Below, piece by piece: positions 30,962 to 37,809 of a DNA stretch of 37,809 bases (the stretch's first letter is position 1; every line of letters starts with the position of its first letter). The position numbers and the translations under genes are program-made. The DNA is from Actinomadura kijaniata NBRC 14229 (GTDB lineage Bacteria; Actinomycetota; Actinomycetes; Streptosporangiales; Streptosporangiaceae), in assembly GCF_001552175.1 (NCBI RefSeq), contig NZ_BCQR01000023.1, positions 1-37,809 on the forward strand. The letters run 5' to 3'. The notes beneath the pieces were generated by a model that saw only the letters and a program-made list of their open reading frames with translations, searched no databases and was not told the DNA's origin.

Positions 30962-32074
30962 TCACTCGGCCTCGGTGAGGGCGCTCAGCCGCTCGACGGC
31001 CTCGACGTACTCCTCGATGAGGTCGTAGACCACCTGGGCGGCGGGCTTGACCTGGTTCATCGACCCGACGATCTGCCCGACCGGGAACGTCACCAGCTCG
31101 CCGTCACCGGACCGGGCGATGCGCGGCAGCGCGTCGGCCACCAGCATGAACTGCATCGGCATCGGCAGCGTGCCCGGCGACTTCTCGCTCTCCCACGCGT
31201 CGGTCCACGCCGTCTTGAGGAACCGGGCGGGCTTGCCCGTCCAGGCGCGGGACCGGACGGTGTCGCGCGAGGTGGCCTTCAGCAGCTTGGGCATGGCGCG
31301 TTCGGGGGTGTCGGCCTCGTCGACCGTCAGCCAGATCGAGCCGGTCCACACGCCCTCCGCGCCGAGCGCGAGGCCCGCCGCGACCTGGCGGCCCCGGCCG
31401 ATGCCGCCGGCCGCCAGCACGACGGTGTCGGCGCCGACGGCGTCCACGACCTCGGGGATCAGGACCATCGTGGAGACCTCGCCGGTGTGGCCGCCCGCCT
31501 CGGTGCCCTGCGCGACGATGATGTCCACCCCGGCCGTGACCTGCTTCTGCGCGTGCCGGGCGGTGGAGGCCAGGCCCGCGACCTTCACGCCGTGCTCGTG
31601 CGCCAGCTCCACCACGTCGGCGGGCGGCGGGCCGAGCGCGCTGGCCAGCAGCGCGATCGGATGCCGCAGCGCGACCTCGACCTGGGGCCGCGCGGTCTGG
31701 TCGGTCCAGCCCAGCAGCGCCCGGTTGGCCTGCTCCGACGGCGGCTCGACGCCGTGCTCGGCGAGCAGGTCCTCCAGGAACCTCCGGTGCCCCTCGGGGA
31801 TCATCCCCTGGAGGCGGCCGAGCAGCTCCTCGGCGTCACCGGCGTCGGCGCCCTCGTACCTGGCGGGCATGACCACGTCCACGCCGTAGGGCTTGCCGCC
31901 GACGTGCTCGTCGATCCATTTGAGTTCGAGTTCGAGTTCCTCGGGGGTGAAGTACAGCGCGCCGAGCACGCCCATGCCGCCGGCGCGGCTCACCGCGGCG
32001 ACGACGTCGCGGCAGTGACTGAACGCGAAGATCGGGTATTCGATCCCGAACATTTCGGTGACTCGTGTCCGCAC
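30962..32074 (-). CDS. Nitronate-monooxygenase-family FMN oxidoreductase
   Basis: This 370-residue protein has the NMO/2-nitropropane-dioxygenase TIM-barrel pattern: RVTEMFGIEYPIFAFSHCRD, AAVSRAGGMGVLGA, the AQGTEAGGHTGEVSTMVLIP strand, DTVVLAAGGIGRGRQVAAGLALGAEGVWTGS, and a C-terminal PVGQIVGSMNQV. These FMN enzymes include true nitronate oxidases and, in mycobacterial steroid regulons, oxidoreductases such as IpdC; this sequence is not close to IpdC. GTG 32074 is chosen because relatives begin (M/V)RTRVTE; GAGGG is unusually close (1 base). The perfect KstR-type site 32 bases upstream implies control by steroid metabolites. Confidence 0.85.
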   Translation of the reverse strand: MRTRVTEMFGIEYPIFAFSHCRDVVAAVSRAGGMGVLGALYFTPEELELELKWIDEHVGGKPYGVDVVMPARYEGADAGDAEELLGRLQGMIPEGHRRFLEDLLAEHGVEPPSEQANRALLGWTDQTARPQVEVALRHPIALLASALGPPPADVVELAHEHGVKVAGLASTARHAQKQVTAGVDIIVAQGTEAGGHTGEVSTMVLIPEVVDAVGADTVVLAAGGIGRGRQVAAGLALGAEGVWTGSIWLTVDEADTPERAMPKLLKATSRDTVRSRAWTGKPARFLKTAWTDAWESEKSPGTLPMPMQFMLVADALPRIARSGDGELVTFPVGQIVGSMNQVKPAAQVVYDLIEEYVEAVERLSALTEAE

Positions 32075-32105
32075 GCCCTCGACCCTAGGCGCGCGGTCCG
32101 AAAAC

Positions 32106-32119
32106 TGCAACATGTTCTA
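32106..32119. promoter_or_regulatory. Second perfect KstR-type operator
   Basis: TGCAACATGTTCTA matches TnnAACnnGTTnnA at every fixed position. On the minus strand it begins TAGAAC, which may again be the -10 of the downstream leftward gene. It ends 32 bases before GTG 32074. Confidence 0.7.
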
Positions 32120-32164
32120 CTTGCATTTCTCGCCCCATACTGCGGGTTCGGGTCCGGACGGGAC

Positions 32165-32178
32165 TAGAACACGTAACA
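32165..32178. promoter_or_regulatory. One-mismatch KstR-like site
   Basis: TAGAACACGTAACA differs from the KstR consensus at one fixed position (GTA for GTT). It is 59 bp from the perfect site at 32106 and lies on the side of the rightward secreted-protein gene. It could be an auxiliary site for the oxidoreductase promoter. Confidence 0.4.
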
Positions 32179-32301
32179 CCCCGCCTCGGGATGGCCGATC
32201 ATGGACGTTGACACCCCGTCAGGGACCGTGTTGGCCTGGACGCGCCTCCCGCCACGCACCTGTCCCTCCGGCCACTGCCGGAACACCCCCTCTGGAGTGT
32301 C

Positions 32302-32769
32302 ATGCGCATCATCCTGGGCACCGTCGTCGCCCTGGCCTCCTTCGCCGTCGTCCCGGTCGCCACGGCGACCTCCGCCGAGGCCGCCCCCGCCTGGAAGACC
32401 GGCGACAACCTCAGGTGCGTCGCGGGGAAGGGCACCTACCGGCGCACCGCGCGCGGCCAGGTGGTCCTCGACGTGAGGATCAGCGACTCCTGCCGGGGCA
32501 ACGAGTACGCGGCCATCGTGTTCAAGGCCACCGGCGCGCGCGGCAAGGTCTCCTACTCCGGCTTCTACAGCCCGGTCGCGCGGCGGCACAACGTCAGGAA
32601 CCTCAAGGTCCCCTTCGCCATGCCGGTCAGGCGCGACGGCCACCTGGACAACTGGCGCGTCCAGCACCTGTACGTCAAGGAGTGCACGGTCGTGTTCAAG
32701 GACCGGGCCAAGAAGAAGATCAAGACCTTCCGGCACTGCGGCCCGACGGGCTACAAGAAGATCTTCTAG
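32302..32769 (+). CDS. Small secreted protein, hypothetical
   Basis: This 155-residue protein has a clear signal peptide (MRIILGTVVALASFAVVPVA, with cleavage after an AEA-A-type site near residue 27). The mature part is basic, with four cysteines (in LRCVAG, SDSCRG, KECTVV and RHCGPT), likely two disulfides, and alternating strands (VVLDVRISDSCRGNEYAAIV). It resembles small secreted beta-rich actinobacterial proteins, but I do not recognise a family. ATG 32302 has GGAG about 5 bases upstream. TTGACA (32208-32213) may be a -35. Its stop TAG shares the palindromic CTAG with the stop of the convergent DUF3068 gene. Confidence 0.8.
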   Translation: MRIILGTVVALASFAVVPVATATSAEAAPAWKTGDNLRCVAGKGTYRRTARGQVVLDVRISDSCRGNEYAAIVFKATGARGKVSYSGFYSPVARRHNVRNLKVPFAMPVRRDGHLDNWRVQHLYVKECTVVFKDRAKKKIKTFRHCGPTGYKKIF

Positions 32770-33962
32770 TTCCCGGAGCGGCGGCCGGTCCCGCCCTCCG
32801 GCCGTTCCGGCACCGGCGTGTAGGTGAGCGGAACGGCGGGCGGGGCCTCCTCCGGCGCGACGCCGCCGAACTTGCCGTCCGTCCGGCGCGGCGCGGGCGG
32901 CGGAACGGTCCGGGCGGCGGCCCTCCCCGGCACGGGCTCGGGCGCGGGCACGGGCGCGGGGCCGGTGTCGCCGAACTTGCCGTCGGGGCGGCGCGGCGCG
33001 GGCGGGGCGGGCACGGCCTTCCCGCGCCTCCCCCGGTTCAGCAGGCCCGCGATCCCGCCGAGCAGCAGCAGTGCCAGTCCCGCGAGCACGCCGCCGTAGG
33101 GGACGTAGGACCGCACCATCGCGATCTTGAAGGCGTTCTCGTCGGACAGCTTCACCAGGCTCGCCACGCTCGCCTCGGTCATCCTGAGGTCGGCGGAGGC
33201 GATGGTCATCCGGCCGCGCCCGTCCGGGGTCCGCACGAACTGGTCGACCTTCTGGTCCACCCGCACCGGGACGCCGGTGCGCGGGTCCACCCACTGCGTG
33301 ATCGTCGCCGACGCGTAGCGGTCCACCTTCTGCGGCTTGACGTTCTTTCCCATGCCGAGCAGGTCGCCGGGGACCTTCGCCTCCACGGCCCCGGTCCGGG
33401 TGACCGGCACCTGCTGCACGAACCGGTAGGCGTCGATCCCGCCGATCTCCTCCTCGCCCTGGAACCGCATCGGCACGGTCTGCCTGGTGATCAGGTCGAA
33501 GAACGGGTAGTCGCGCTTGTCGACGTTCGCCAGCGGATACAGCAGCCCGTACCCCGACATCCTCACCTTGGGGTCGCCGCCGACGTGCGCGCCGCAGCAC
33601 TCGGTCAGCTCCGAGGTGCGCCGGTCGAACGCGATCCGGAACGACTGGATGTCCACCTGCCGGTCGGGGAACGCCTTGTCGTAGATGATGCTGGAGGAGT
33701 CCCAGACGGCGAGGGAGTCGTTGCCGCCGTTGGCGCGGGTGTCGCCGCGCACGGTGTTCTCGGCGACCAGCGTGACGCCCTTGCGCATCCTGAACGTCGC
33801 CATGTCGAAGTACTGCGCGTTGGTGGCGACGAGCTGGCTGCGCTGGTAGCGGTTGAGCGGCGCGAGCACGGTCCGTTCGGCGACGTAGAACTTCACCAGG
33901 GGGGCGAGGGTCAGGCAGAAGGCGCCGAGTGCGATCAGGATCAGGCTGAGCGGTCGCCGCAT
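32766..33962 (-). CDS. DUF3068/PorA-family membrane protein
   Basis: This 398-residue protein has an N-terminal span (residues about 4-26, LSLILIALGAFCLTLAPLV), a large extracytoplasmic domain and a second span near residues 275-297 (YGGVLAGLALLLLGGIAGLL). A cytoplasmic proline-rich tail follows. The extracytoplasmic part has YFDMATFRMRKG, the pair CC in ELTECCGA, DYPFFDLITR, GIDAYRFVQQVPVT and TQWVDPRTGVPVRV, matching the DUF3068 (PorA family) pattern. The tail has two copies of PPAPRR(P/T)DGKFG. ATG 33962 is chosen over TTG 33968 because GGGGAG lies six bases before it. These proteins are linked to the envelope of actinomycetes and their molecular role is not established. Confidence 0.85.
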   Translation of the reverse strand: MRRPLSLILIALGAFCLTLAPLVKFYVAERTVLAPLNRYQRSQLVATNAQYFDMATFRMRKGVTLVAENTVRGDTRANGGNDSLAVWDSSSIIYDKAFPDRQVDIQSFRIAFDRRTSELTECCGAHVGGDPKVRMSGYGLLYPLANVDKRDYPFFDLITRQTVPMRFQGEEEIGGIDAYRFVQQVPVTRTGAVEAKVPGDLLGMGKNVKPQKVDRYASATITQWVDPRTGVPVRVDQKVDQFVRTPDGRGRMTIASADLRMTEASVASLVKLSDENAFKIAMVRSYVPYGGVLAGLALLLLGGIAGLLNRGRRGKAVPAPPAPRRPDGKFGDTGPAPVPAPEPVPGRAAARTVPPPAPRRTDGKFGGVAPEEAPPAVPLTYTPVPERPEGGTGRRSGN

Positions 33963-34092
33963 GTCCAACTCCCCAGGCTGCCGTCGTGACCCGCGTGCGG
34001 TACATATCCCACTTACTGACGGGTTCGGTTACCCTACAGGACCCCCTCCGTACCAAAAGTCCCCGCAGCCCCCCTGTCCGGAGGACCATTCG

Positions 34093-34110
34093 ATGGGCGT
34101 GCTCGCATGA
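34093..34110 (+). CDS. Five-codon upstream ORF coupled to the MFS gene
   Basis: ATG 34093 reads MGVLA then TGA at 34108-34110, and the stop overlaps the ATG of the MFS gene (34107) as ATGA. The good Shine-Dalgarno GGAGG (34080-34084) is spaced for this ORF, not for the MFS start. Translation of the exporter may depend on re-initiation. It may be a chance reading. Confidence 0.35.
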   Translation: MGVLA

Positions 34111-35546
34111 GGCCCGGCCGGCGCTGGCTGGCGCTGGCGGCGGCGCTGCTGGCCACGTTCATGGACCTGGTGGACGTCACGATCGTGAACGTGGCGCTGC
34201 CCAGCATCCAGCGGGACCTCGGCGCGGACGCGGCGGCCGGGCAGTGGGCGGCGTCGGTGTACGCGCTGGGCTACGGACTGTTCCTGATCACCGGGGGGCG
34301 GCTGGGCGACGTGTGGGGCCGCCGCCGGGTGCTGCTGGCCGGGATCGTCGGGTTCGTCGCGGCGTCGGTCGCCGCCGGGGCGGCCGGGTCGGCGGAGGTG
34401 CTGGTCGCGGCGCGGGCGGCGCAGGGCGCGTGCGCGGGCCTGATGGTGCCGCAGGCGCTGTCGGTGATCACGGTGCAGTTCCCGCCGGGGCGGCAGCGGA
34501 CGCTGGCGTTCACCCTGTACGGGCTGGTGCTGGGGGTCGCGCAGGTCGGCGGGCCGGTGCTGGGCGGGCTGCTCACCCAGTACGGGTGGGCGGGCCTCGG
34601 CTGGCGGACGATCTTCTATGTGAACGTGCCGGTCGGCCTGGTCGCGCTGCTGGGCGCGTGGCGCTGGATGGACGACTCGCGGGCGCGCCCGGCGCCCCGG
34701 CTCGATCCGGCCGGGATGCTGCTGGCGGGCGCGGCGACGCTGCTGGTGACGTTCCCGCTGGTGGAGGGACGCGAGCACGGCTGGCCGCTGTGGAGCCTGG
34801 CGATGCTGGCGGGCGCGCCGGTCGTGGCGGGGGTGTTCTGGCGGCACCAGCGCGGCCGGGAGCGGCGCGGCGCGAGCCCGCTGGTCCCGCCCGAGCTGTT
34901 CCGGCGCCGGTCGTTCGGCGCGGGGCTGGTGCTGACGCTGGCGCTGTTCTCGGGGGTGTCGGCGTGCTTCATCGCGCTGACGTGGGGGCTCCAGTTCGCG
35001 CTGGGCTGGTCGCCGATGCGGGTGGCGCTGGCCGGGCTGGCGTGGCCCGCCGGGGTGGCCTGCACCGCGCAGCTCACCCACCGGTACGGGCATCTGCGGG
35101 CGCGGCTGCTGGTGCGGACCGGGTCGGCGGTGATGGCGGCGGGCATGACCGCCGTGGCGGCCACGACGGCGCTGGAGGGGCGCGGGCTGGCGCCGTGGGC
35201 GCTGGCGCCGGGCCTGGCGGTGTGCGGGATCGGGATGGGCCTGGTGCTGCCGGTCCTGGCCAACGCGGTGATCAGCGAGGTCCCGGCGGGCGGGTCGGGC
35301 GCGGCGTCGGGGGTGTTCAACTCGGTGACGCAGCTGGCCGGGGTGCTCGGCGTCGCGGCGGCGGGCGTGCTGTTCTTCGGGCGCGGCGCCGACCCGGGCG
35401 CGGCGGACCCGGCGGGGACGGCGCGGGCCCTGGCGTTCGCGGCCGTCGCGTTCGCCGTGGCCGCCGCGCTGGCCGGGCTGCTGCCGCGCCGTCTCCCGTA
35501 CGGCGAGGCGCGGGAGGGGACGGGCGTCTCTCCCGTCCCGGTGTGA
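34107..35546 (+). CDS. DHA2-type MFS exporter (about 14 TM)
   Basis: This 479-residue protein has about 14 hydrophobic spans. The DHA2 N-terminal signature is present (ATFMDLVDVTIVNVALPSIQ), as are motif A GGRLGDVWGRRRVLLAG, motif B/C regions (AARAAQGACAGLMVPQALSV; GVAQVGGPVLGGLL) and WRTIFYVNVPVGL. This matches the EmrB/QacA family of proton-driven efflux proteins, with drug or natural-product substrates. The ATG 34107 overlaps a 5-codon upstream ORF. Next in the same direction come a glycosyltransferase and an acyltransferase, so it may export their product rather than a drug. Confidence 0.9.
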   Translation: MRPGRRWLALAAALLATFMDLVDVTIVNVALPSIQRDLGADAAAGQWAASVYALGYGLFLITGGRLGDVWGRRRVLLAGIVGFVAASVAAGAAGSAEVLVAARAAQGACAGLMVPQALSVITVQFPPGRQRTLAFTLYGLVLGVAQVGGPVLGGLLTQYGWAGLGWRTIFYVNVPVGLVALLGAWRWMDDSRARPAPRLDPAGMLLAGAATLLVTFPLVEGREHGWPLWSLAMLAGAPVVAGVFWRHQRGRERRGASPLVPPELFRRRSFGAGLVLTLALFSGVSACFIALTWGLQFALGWSPMRVALAGLAWPAGVACTAQLTHRYGHLRARLLVRTGSAVMAAGMTAVAATTALEGRGLAPWALAPGLAVCGIGMGLVLPVLANAVISEVPAGGSGAASGVFNSVTQLAGVLGVAAAGVLFFGRGADPGAADPAGTARALAFAAVAFAVAAALAGLLPRRLPYGEAREGTGVSPVPV

Positions 35547-35587
35547 TCCCGGCTAATCTGCTTCGACCCCTCACCCTGGAGGCCACG

Positions 35588-36388
35588 CTGACGACGACGC
35601 CGGTGACCGTCGTGGTCCCGACCCGGAACTCGGCCCGCACCCTGGAACGGTGCCTGGCCTCGGTCCGCGCGCAGACCCACCCGGTCGAGCTGGTCGTCGT
35701 GGACAACGCCTCCACCGACGCCACCCGGAAGATCGCCGCCGGGTTCGCCGACCTGGTGCTGGAGCGCGGCCCCGAACGCAGCGCCCAGCGCAACCACGGC
35801 TGGCGGGCCGGGTCCGGCGAGGTCGTGGCGTTCGTGGACTCGGACATGGTGCTGGAGCCGCGGGTGGTCGAGCAGGCCGTGGCGGCGCTGGCGGCCGACG
35901 CCGCGCTGGGCGGGCTGGTGATCCCGGAGCTGTCGTTCGGGGAGGGGTTCTGGTCGCGCTGCCGCGCCGTGGAGAAACGCTCCTACCTGGGCGATCCGGC
36001 GGTGGAGGCGGCGCGGGTCTTCCGGCGCCCCGCGCTGGCGGAGGTCGGCGGGTACGACGAGGCGCTGAGCGCGTTCGAGGACTGGGACCTCGCCGACCGG
36101 GTGGCCGCCGCCGGGTACCGGATCGGGCGGGTGGCGGCGACGGTCTGGCACGACGAGGGGCGGATCACGCTGCGGTCGGCGTTCCGCAAGCGCCGCTACT
36201 ACGGGCGCTGGCTGCCGGTGTACCGGGCGAAGGCGTCGGCGCGGTCGTTCGGGCGCCCCCGGTCGCTGCGGCGGCTGGCGCGGCTGGGCCCGCCGCCGCG
36301 GACGGCGGGCGTGGCGCTGCTGAAGGCGGTGGAGGCGGCGGGCCTGTTCGCCGGGGCGCGCGACGCGGGCCGGGAGGGACGGCGTTGA
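35588..36388 (+). CDS. Family 2 glycosyltransferase, apparent CTG start
   Basis: This 266-residue GT-A fold glycosyltransferase has VTVVVPTRNSARTLERCLAS, ELVVVDNASTDATRKIA, the metal-binding AFVDSDM (DxD-like) and SAFEDWDLADRVAAAGYRIG (the ED acid-base block), with a basic C-terminus. It transfers a sugar from a nucleotide sugar to an unknown acceptor. The reading frame opens from GTG 35543, but the only good Shine-Dalgarno (GGAGG 35578-35582) is five bases before CTG 35588. This reads (M)TTTPVTVVVPTRN, the expected family N-terminus. GTG 35603 is an alternative. It lies 41 bases after the MFS gene and overlaps the acyltransferase by 4 bases, so it forms an operon. Confidence 0.85.
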   Translation: MTTTPVTVVVPTRNSARTLERCLASVRAQTHPVELVVVDNASTDATRKIAAGFADLVLERGPERSAQRNHGWRAGSGEVVAFVDSDMVLEPRVVEQAVAALAADAALGGLVIPELSFGEGFWSRCRAVEKRSYLGDPAVEAARVFRRPALAEVGGYDEALSAFEDWDLADRVAAAGYRIGRVAATVWHDEGRITLRSAFRKRRYYGRWLPVYRAKASARSFGRPRSLRRLARLGPPPRTAGVALLKAVEAAGLFAGARDAGREGRR

Positions 36389-37581
36389 CCATCGCTCCGG
36401 AACGGGCCGGGCGGCTCCCGCGGGTCGCCGGTCACCACGACGCGCTGGACGGCGTGCGCGCGGTCGCCGCGCTCGCCGTGCTGGTCTTCCACGTCGCCGC
36501 CACGGTCGGGTGGTTCAGCCCGCAGGAGGGGGCGGTGTCATGGCTGCTGTCGCGCGGGGAGATCGGCGTCACGCTGTTCTTCGTGCTGTCGGGGTTCCTG
36601 CTCTACCGGCCGTGGGCCGCCGCCTCCCTGGACGGCCGCCCCCGCCCCCGCGTCCTGCCCTACCTGCGTAAACGCGCCTTCCGGGTGCTGCCCGCGTACT
36701 GGCTGCTGGTGCTGGTCGTGGTGCCGGTGCTGCTGTCCTCGCACCTCGGGGACGCCTGGACGTGGACGTCGCTGCTGACGCTGACGTTCGTCTACGATCC
36801 CGGGCCCTGGTGGAACAGGCACCTCGGGCCGGACGGGCTCGGGCAGATCTGGAGCCTGTGCGTCGAGGTCGCGTTCTACCTGACGCTGCCACTGGTCGCC
36901 GGGGTGCTGGACCGGTACGCGCGGCGGCGGGGCGACCGTGACGGGCGGGCGCGGGCGCTGCTGCGCGGCCTGGCGGTCTACGCGGCGCTGTCGGCCGTCT
37001 ACACCGTCGGAATGTTTGCGAGCGGTGACCAGGCGTTCTTCGGGACCTGGCTGCCGCGCTACTTCGCGTGGTTCGCGGCGGGCATGACGTTGACGGTGCT
37101 GGCGACGTGGGCGCGCGGGTCGGAGACGGCGGCGCGGCTGTGCCGGACGGTCACCGTGTCGTGGGGCTCCTGCTGGCTGGCGGCGGCGCTGCTGTACTGC
37201 GCCGCCGCGACCCCGCTGACCGGGATCTCCCGGCTGTACGTGGGCGATGTGTGGGTGTCGCTGTTCAACCTCGTGCTGTACGGGGCGGCGGCGGTCCTCT
37301 TCGTCGCGCCGGTCGCGCTCGCGCCCGACACCCACCCGGTGTTCGACGCGGTGCTGGGAAACCGGGTGATGCGCTACCTGGGCCGGATCTCCTACGGGAT
37401 CTTCCTGTGGCAGTTCGTGGCGATCCACCTCTGGTTCGACTGGACCGGCCGCCGGGCCTCCGAGGGCGGCCTGCCGGTCGACCTACCGGGGTGCCTGCTG
37501 CTGACGGTCGTCGCCGCCGCGCTGACCCACCACCTGGTCGAGGAGCCCGTCCGGCGGCTGGGGGCCCGGCTGGGGCGGTGA
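36385..37581 (+). CDS. Acyltransferase-3 (OafA/YrhL-type) membrane protein
   Basis: This 398-residue protein has about ten membrane spans. Acyltransferase-3 hallmarks are LDGVRAVAALAVLVFHVAAT with the catalytic-type His (residue about 34), GVTLFFVLSGFLLYRPW, RKRAFRVLPAYWL, GQIWSLCVEVAFYLTLPLV and ISYGIFLWQF. These proteins O-acylate carbohydrates or other envelope molecules from the cytoplasmic side. It starts at TTG 36385, overlapping the glycosyltransferase stop (TTGA), with GGAGGG eight bases upstream. Together with the glycosyltransferase and the MFS exporter it suggests synthesis and export of an acylated glycan or glycolipid. Its substrate is unknown. Confidence 0.9.
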   Translation: MTIAPERAGRLPRVAGHHDALDGVRAVAALAVLVFHVAATVGWFSPQEGAVSWLLSRGEIGVTLFFVLSGFLLYRPWAAASLDGRPRPRVLPYLRKRAFRVLPAYWLLVLVVVPVLLSSHLGDAWTWTSLLTLTFVYDPGPWWNRHLGPDGLGQIWSLCVEVAFYLTLPLVAGVLDRYARRRGDRDGRARALLRGLAVYAALSAVYTVGMFASGDQAFFGTWLPRYFAWFAAGMTLTVLATWARGSETAARLCRTVTVSWGSCWLAAALLYCAAATPLTGISRLYVGDVWVSLFNLVLYGAAAVLFVAPVALAPDTHPVFDAVLGNRVMRYLGRISYGIFLWQFVAIHLWFDWTGRRASEGGLPVDLPGCLLLTVVAAALTHHLVEEPVRRLGARLGR

Positions 37582-37809
37582 CGCCGGGACGGGCGTCCAG
37601 CGCAGCTCCCCGCCGCCCGCCAGCCAGGTGTCGGGCTCGCGCGGGGCCGCCAGCAGCGCCGTCAGCAGGCCGACGACCACCAGGCCCGCGATCTGCGGGA
37701 CGGTGTCGCGCAGCGGTTCGGTCCACGCCTCGGCGACGCCCCGCTGCGCCAGCCACGCCCCGGTCGCCGCTGCCAGGCCGCCGAGCAGCGGCGCCGCGCC
37801 CACCGGCCA
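37483..37809 (-). CDS. Partial membrane-protein gene, 5' end beyond window
   Basis: A leftward reading frame enters from the right edge and stops at 37483. It reads VGAAPLLGGLAAATGAWLAQ, VPQIAGLVVVGLLTALLAAP, TWLAGGGELRWTP, then a Pro/Gln-rich tail. It has at least two hydrophobic segments and normal codon bias. It overlaps the 3' end of the convergent acyltransferase gene by 99 bases, so the last 30 or so codons are antisense to that gene. A family cannot be assigned from this fragment. Confidence 0.5.
   Translation of the reverse strand, partial: WPVGAAPLLGGLAAATGAWLAQRGVAEAWTEPLRDTVPQIAGLVVVGLLTALLAAPREPDTWLAGGGELRWTPVPASPPQPGPQPPDGLLDQVVGQRGGDDRQQQAPR

Noticed and set aside
32136..32185. 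tRNA-like T-arm on the minus strand (GTTCTAGTCCCGT)
   Set aside because: The T-loop lacks the canonical TTC-purine-A pattern, and no D-arm, anticodon arm or matching 5' acceptor is present; it overlaps the KstR-like site instead.

Overview
The window has very high GC, strong GC bias at third codon positions, many GTG starts, GGAGG-type ribosome binding sites, F420-dependent enzymes, TetR and KstR-like operators, and IdeR/mycobacterial-style catabolic genes. This points to an actinomycete. The sequence alone suggests a Thermomonosporaceae-like organism (Actinomadura or similar), but that placement is inference. No tRNA, rRNA, CRISPR, IS element or phage gene was recognised; it reads as ordinary chromosome.

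Left part (1-5338). A large partial leftward gene encodes an SF1-helicase-like protein whose P-loop and Walker B residues are eroded and whose C-terminus is a 15-bp minisatellite coding Pro-Glu-Arg repeats. Then come a possible small ORF, a PspC protein, and a coupled pair encoding an MBL-fold hydrolase and a HAD hydrolase.

Steroid/acyl-CoA regulon. A perfect KstR-type operator (TnnAACnnGTTnnA) sits on the -10 element of a phosphotransferase / uncharacterised beta-rich protein operon (5534-7704). A second perfect site lies just before a nitronate-monooxygenase-family gene (30962-32074). Weaker copies lie between two divergent units: a tightly overlapped five-gene leftward operon (fadD, double-DUF35, ltp4, ltp3, fadD19; 28177 to 21892) and rightward echA19 (28343-29155). 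In rhodococci FadD19, Ltp3 and Ltp4 act on C24-branched sterol side chains, so the block is best read as a sterol (probably phytosterol) side-chain module. A second DUF35-thiolase pair (15385-17056) and an SDR plus F420-dependent oxidoreductase pair (12402 to 10659) are likely accessory acyl-CoA or lipid enzymes.

Other units. There is a tandem duplicate of membrane-anchored esterases (8212-10489) beside a cysteine-free HesB-like protein. A LysR/MFS divergent pair (12470-14688) is followed by a secreted DUF5666-like protein with four TGAGA repeats at exact 11-bp spacing in its promoter. A DoxX-like gene is coupled to a broken glyoxalase-family gene (17053-17901). An operon of a degenerate ABC ATPase, a YhgE/Pip membrane protein and a TetR regulator follows, with a perfect palindromic operator in front (18029-21650). 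A Ddn-like/hemerythrin fusion has a long leader holding a 10-codon ORF and hairpins (29199-30376).

Right end (32302-37809). A small secreted protein converges on a PorA/DUF3068-family protein. A rightward operon of a DHA2-type MFS exporter, a family 2 glycosyltransferase (apparently with a CTG start) and an acyltransferase-3 protein suggests making and exporting an acylated glycan or glycolipid. The window ends in a partial leftward membrane-protein gene.
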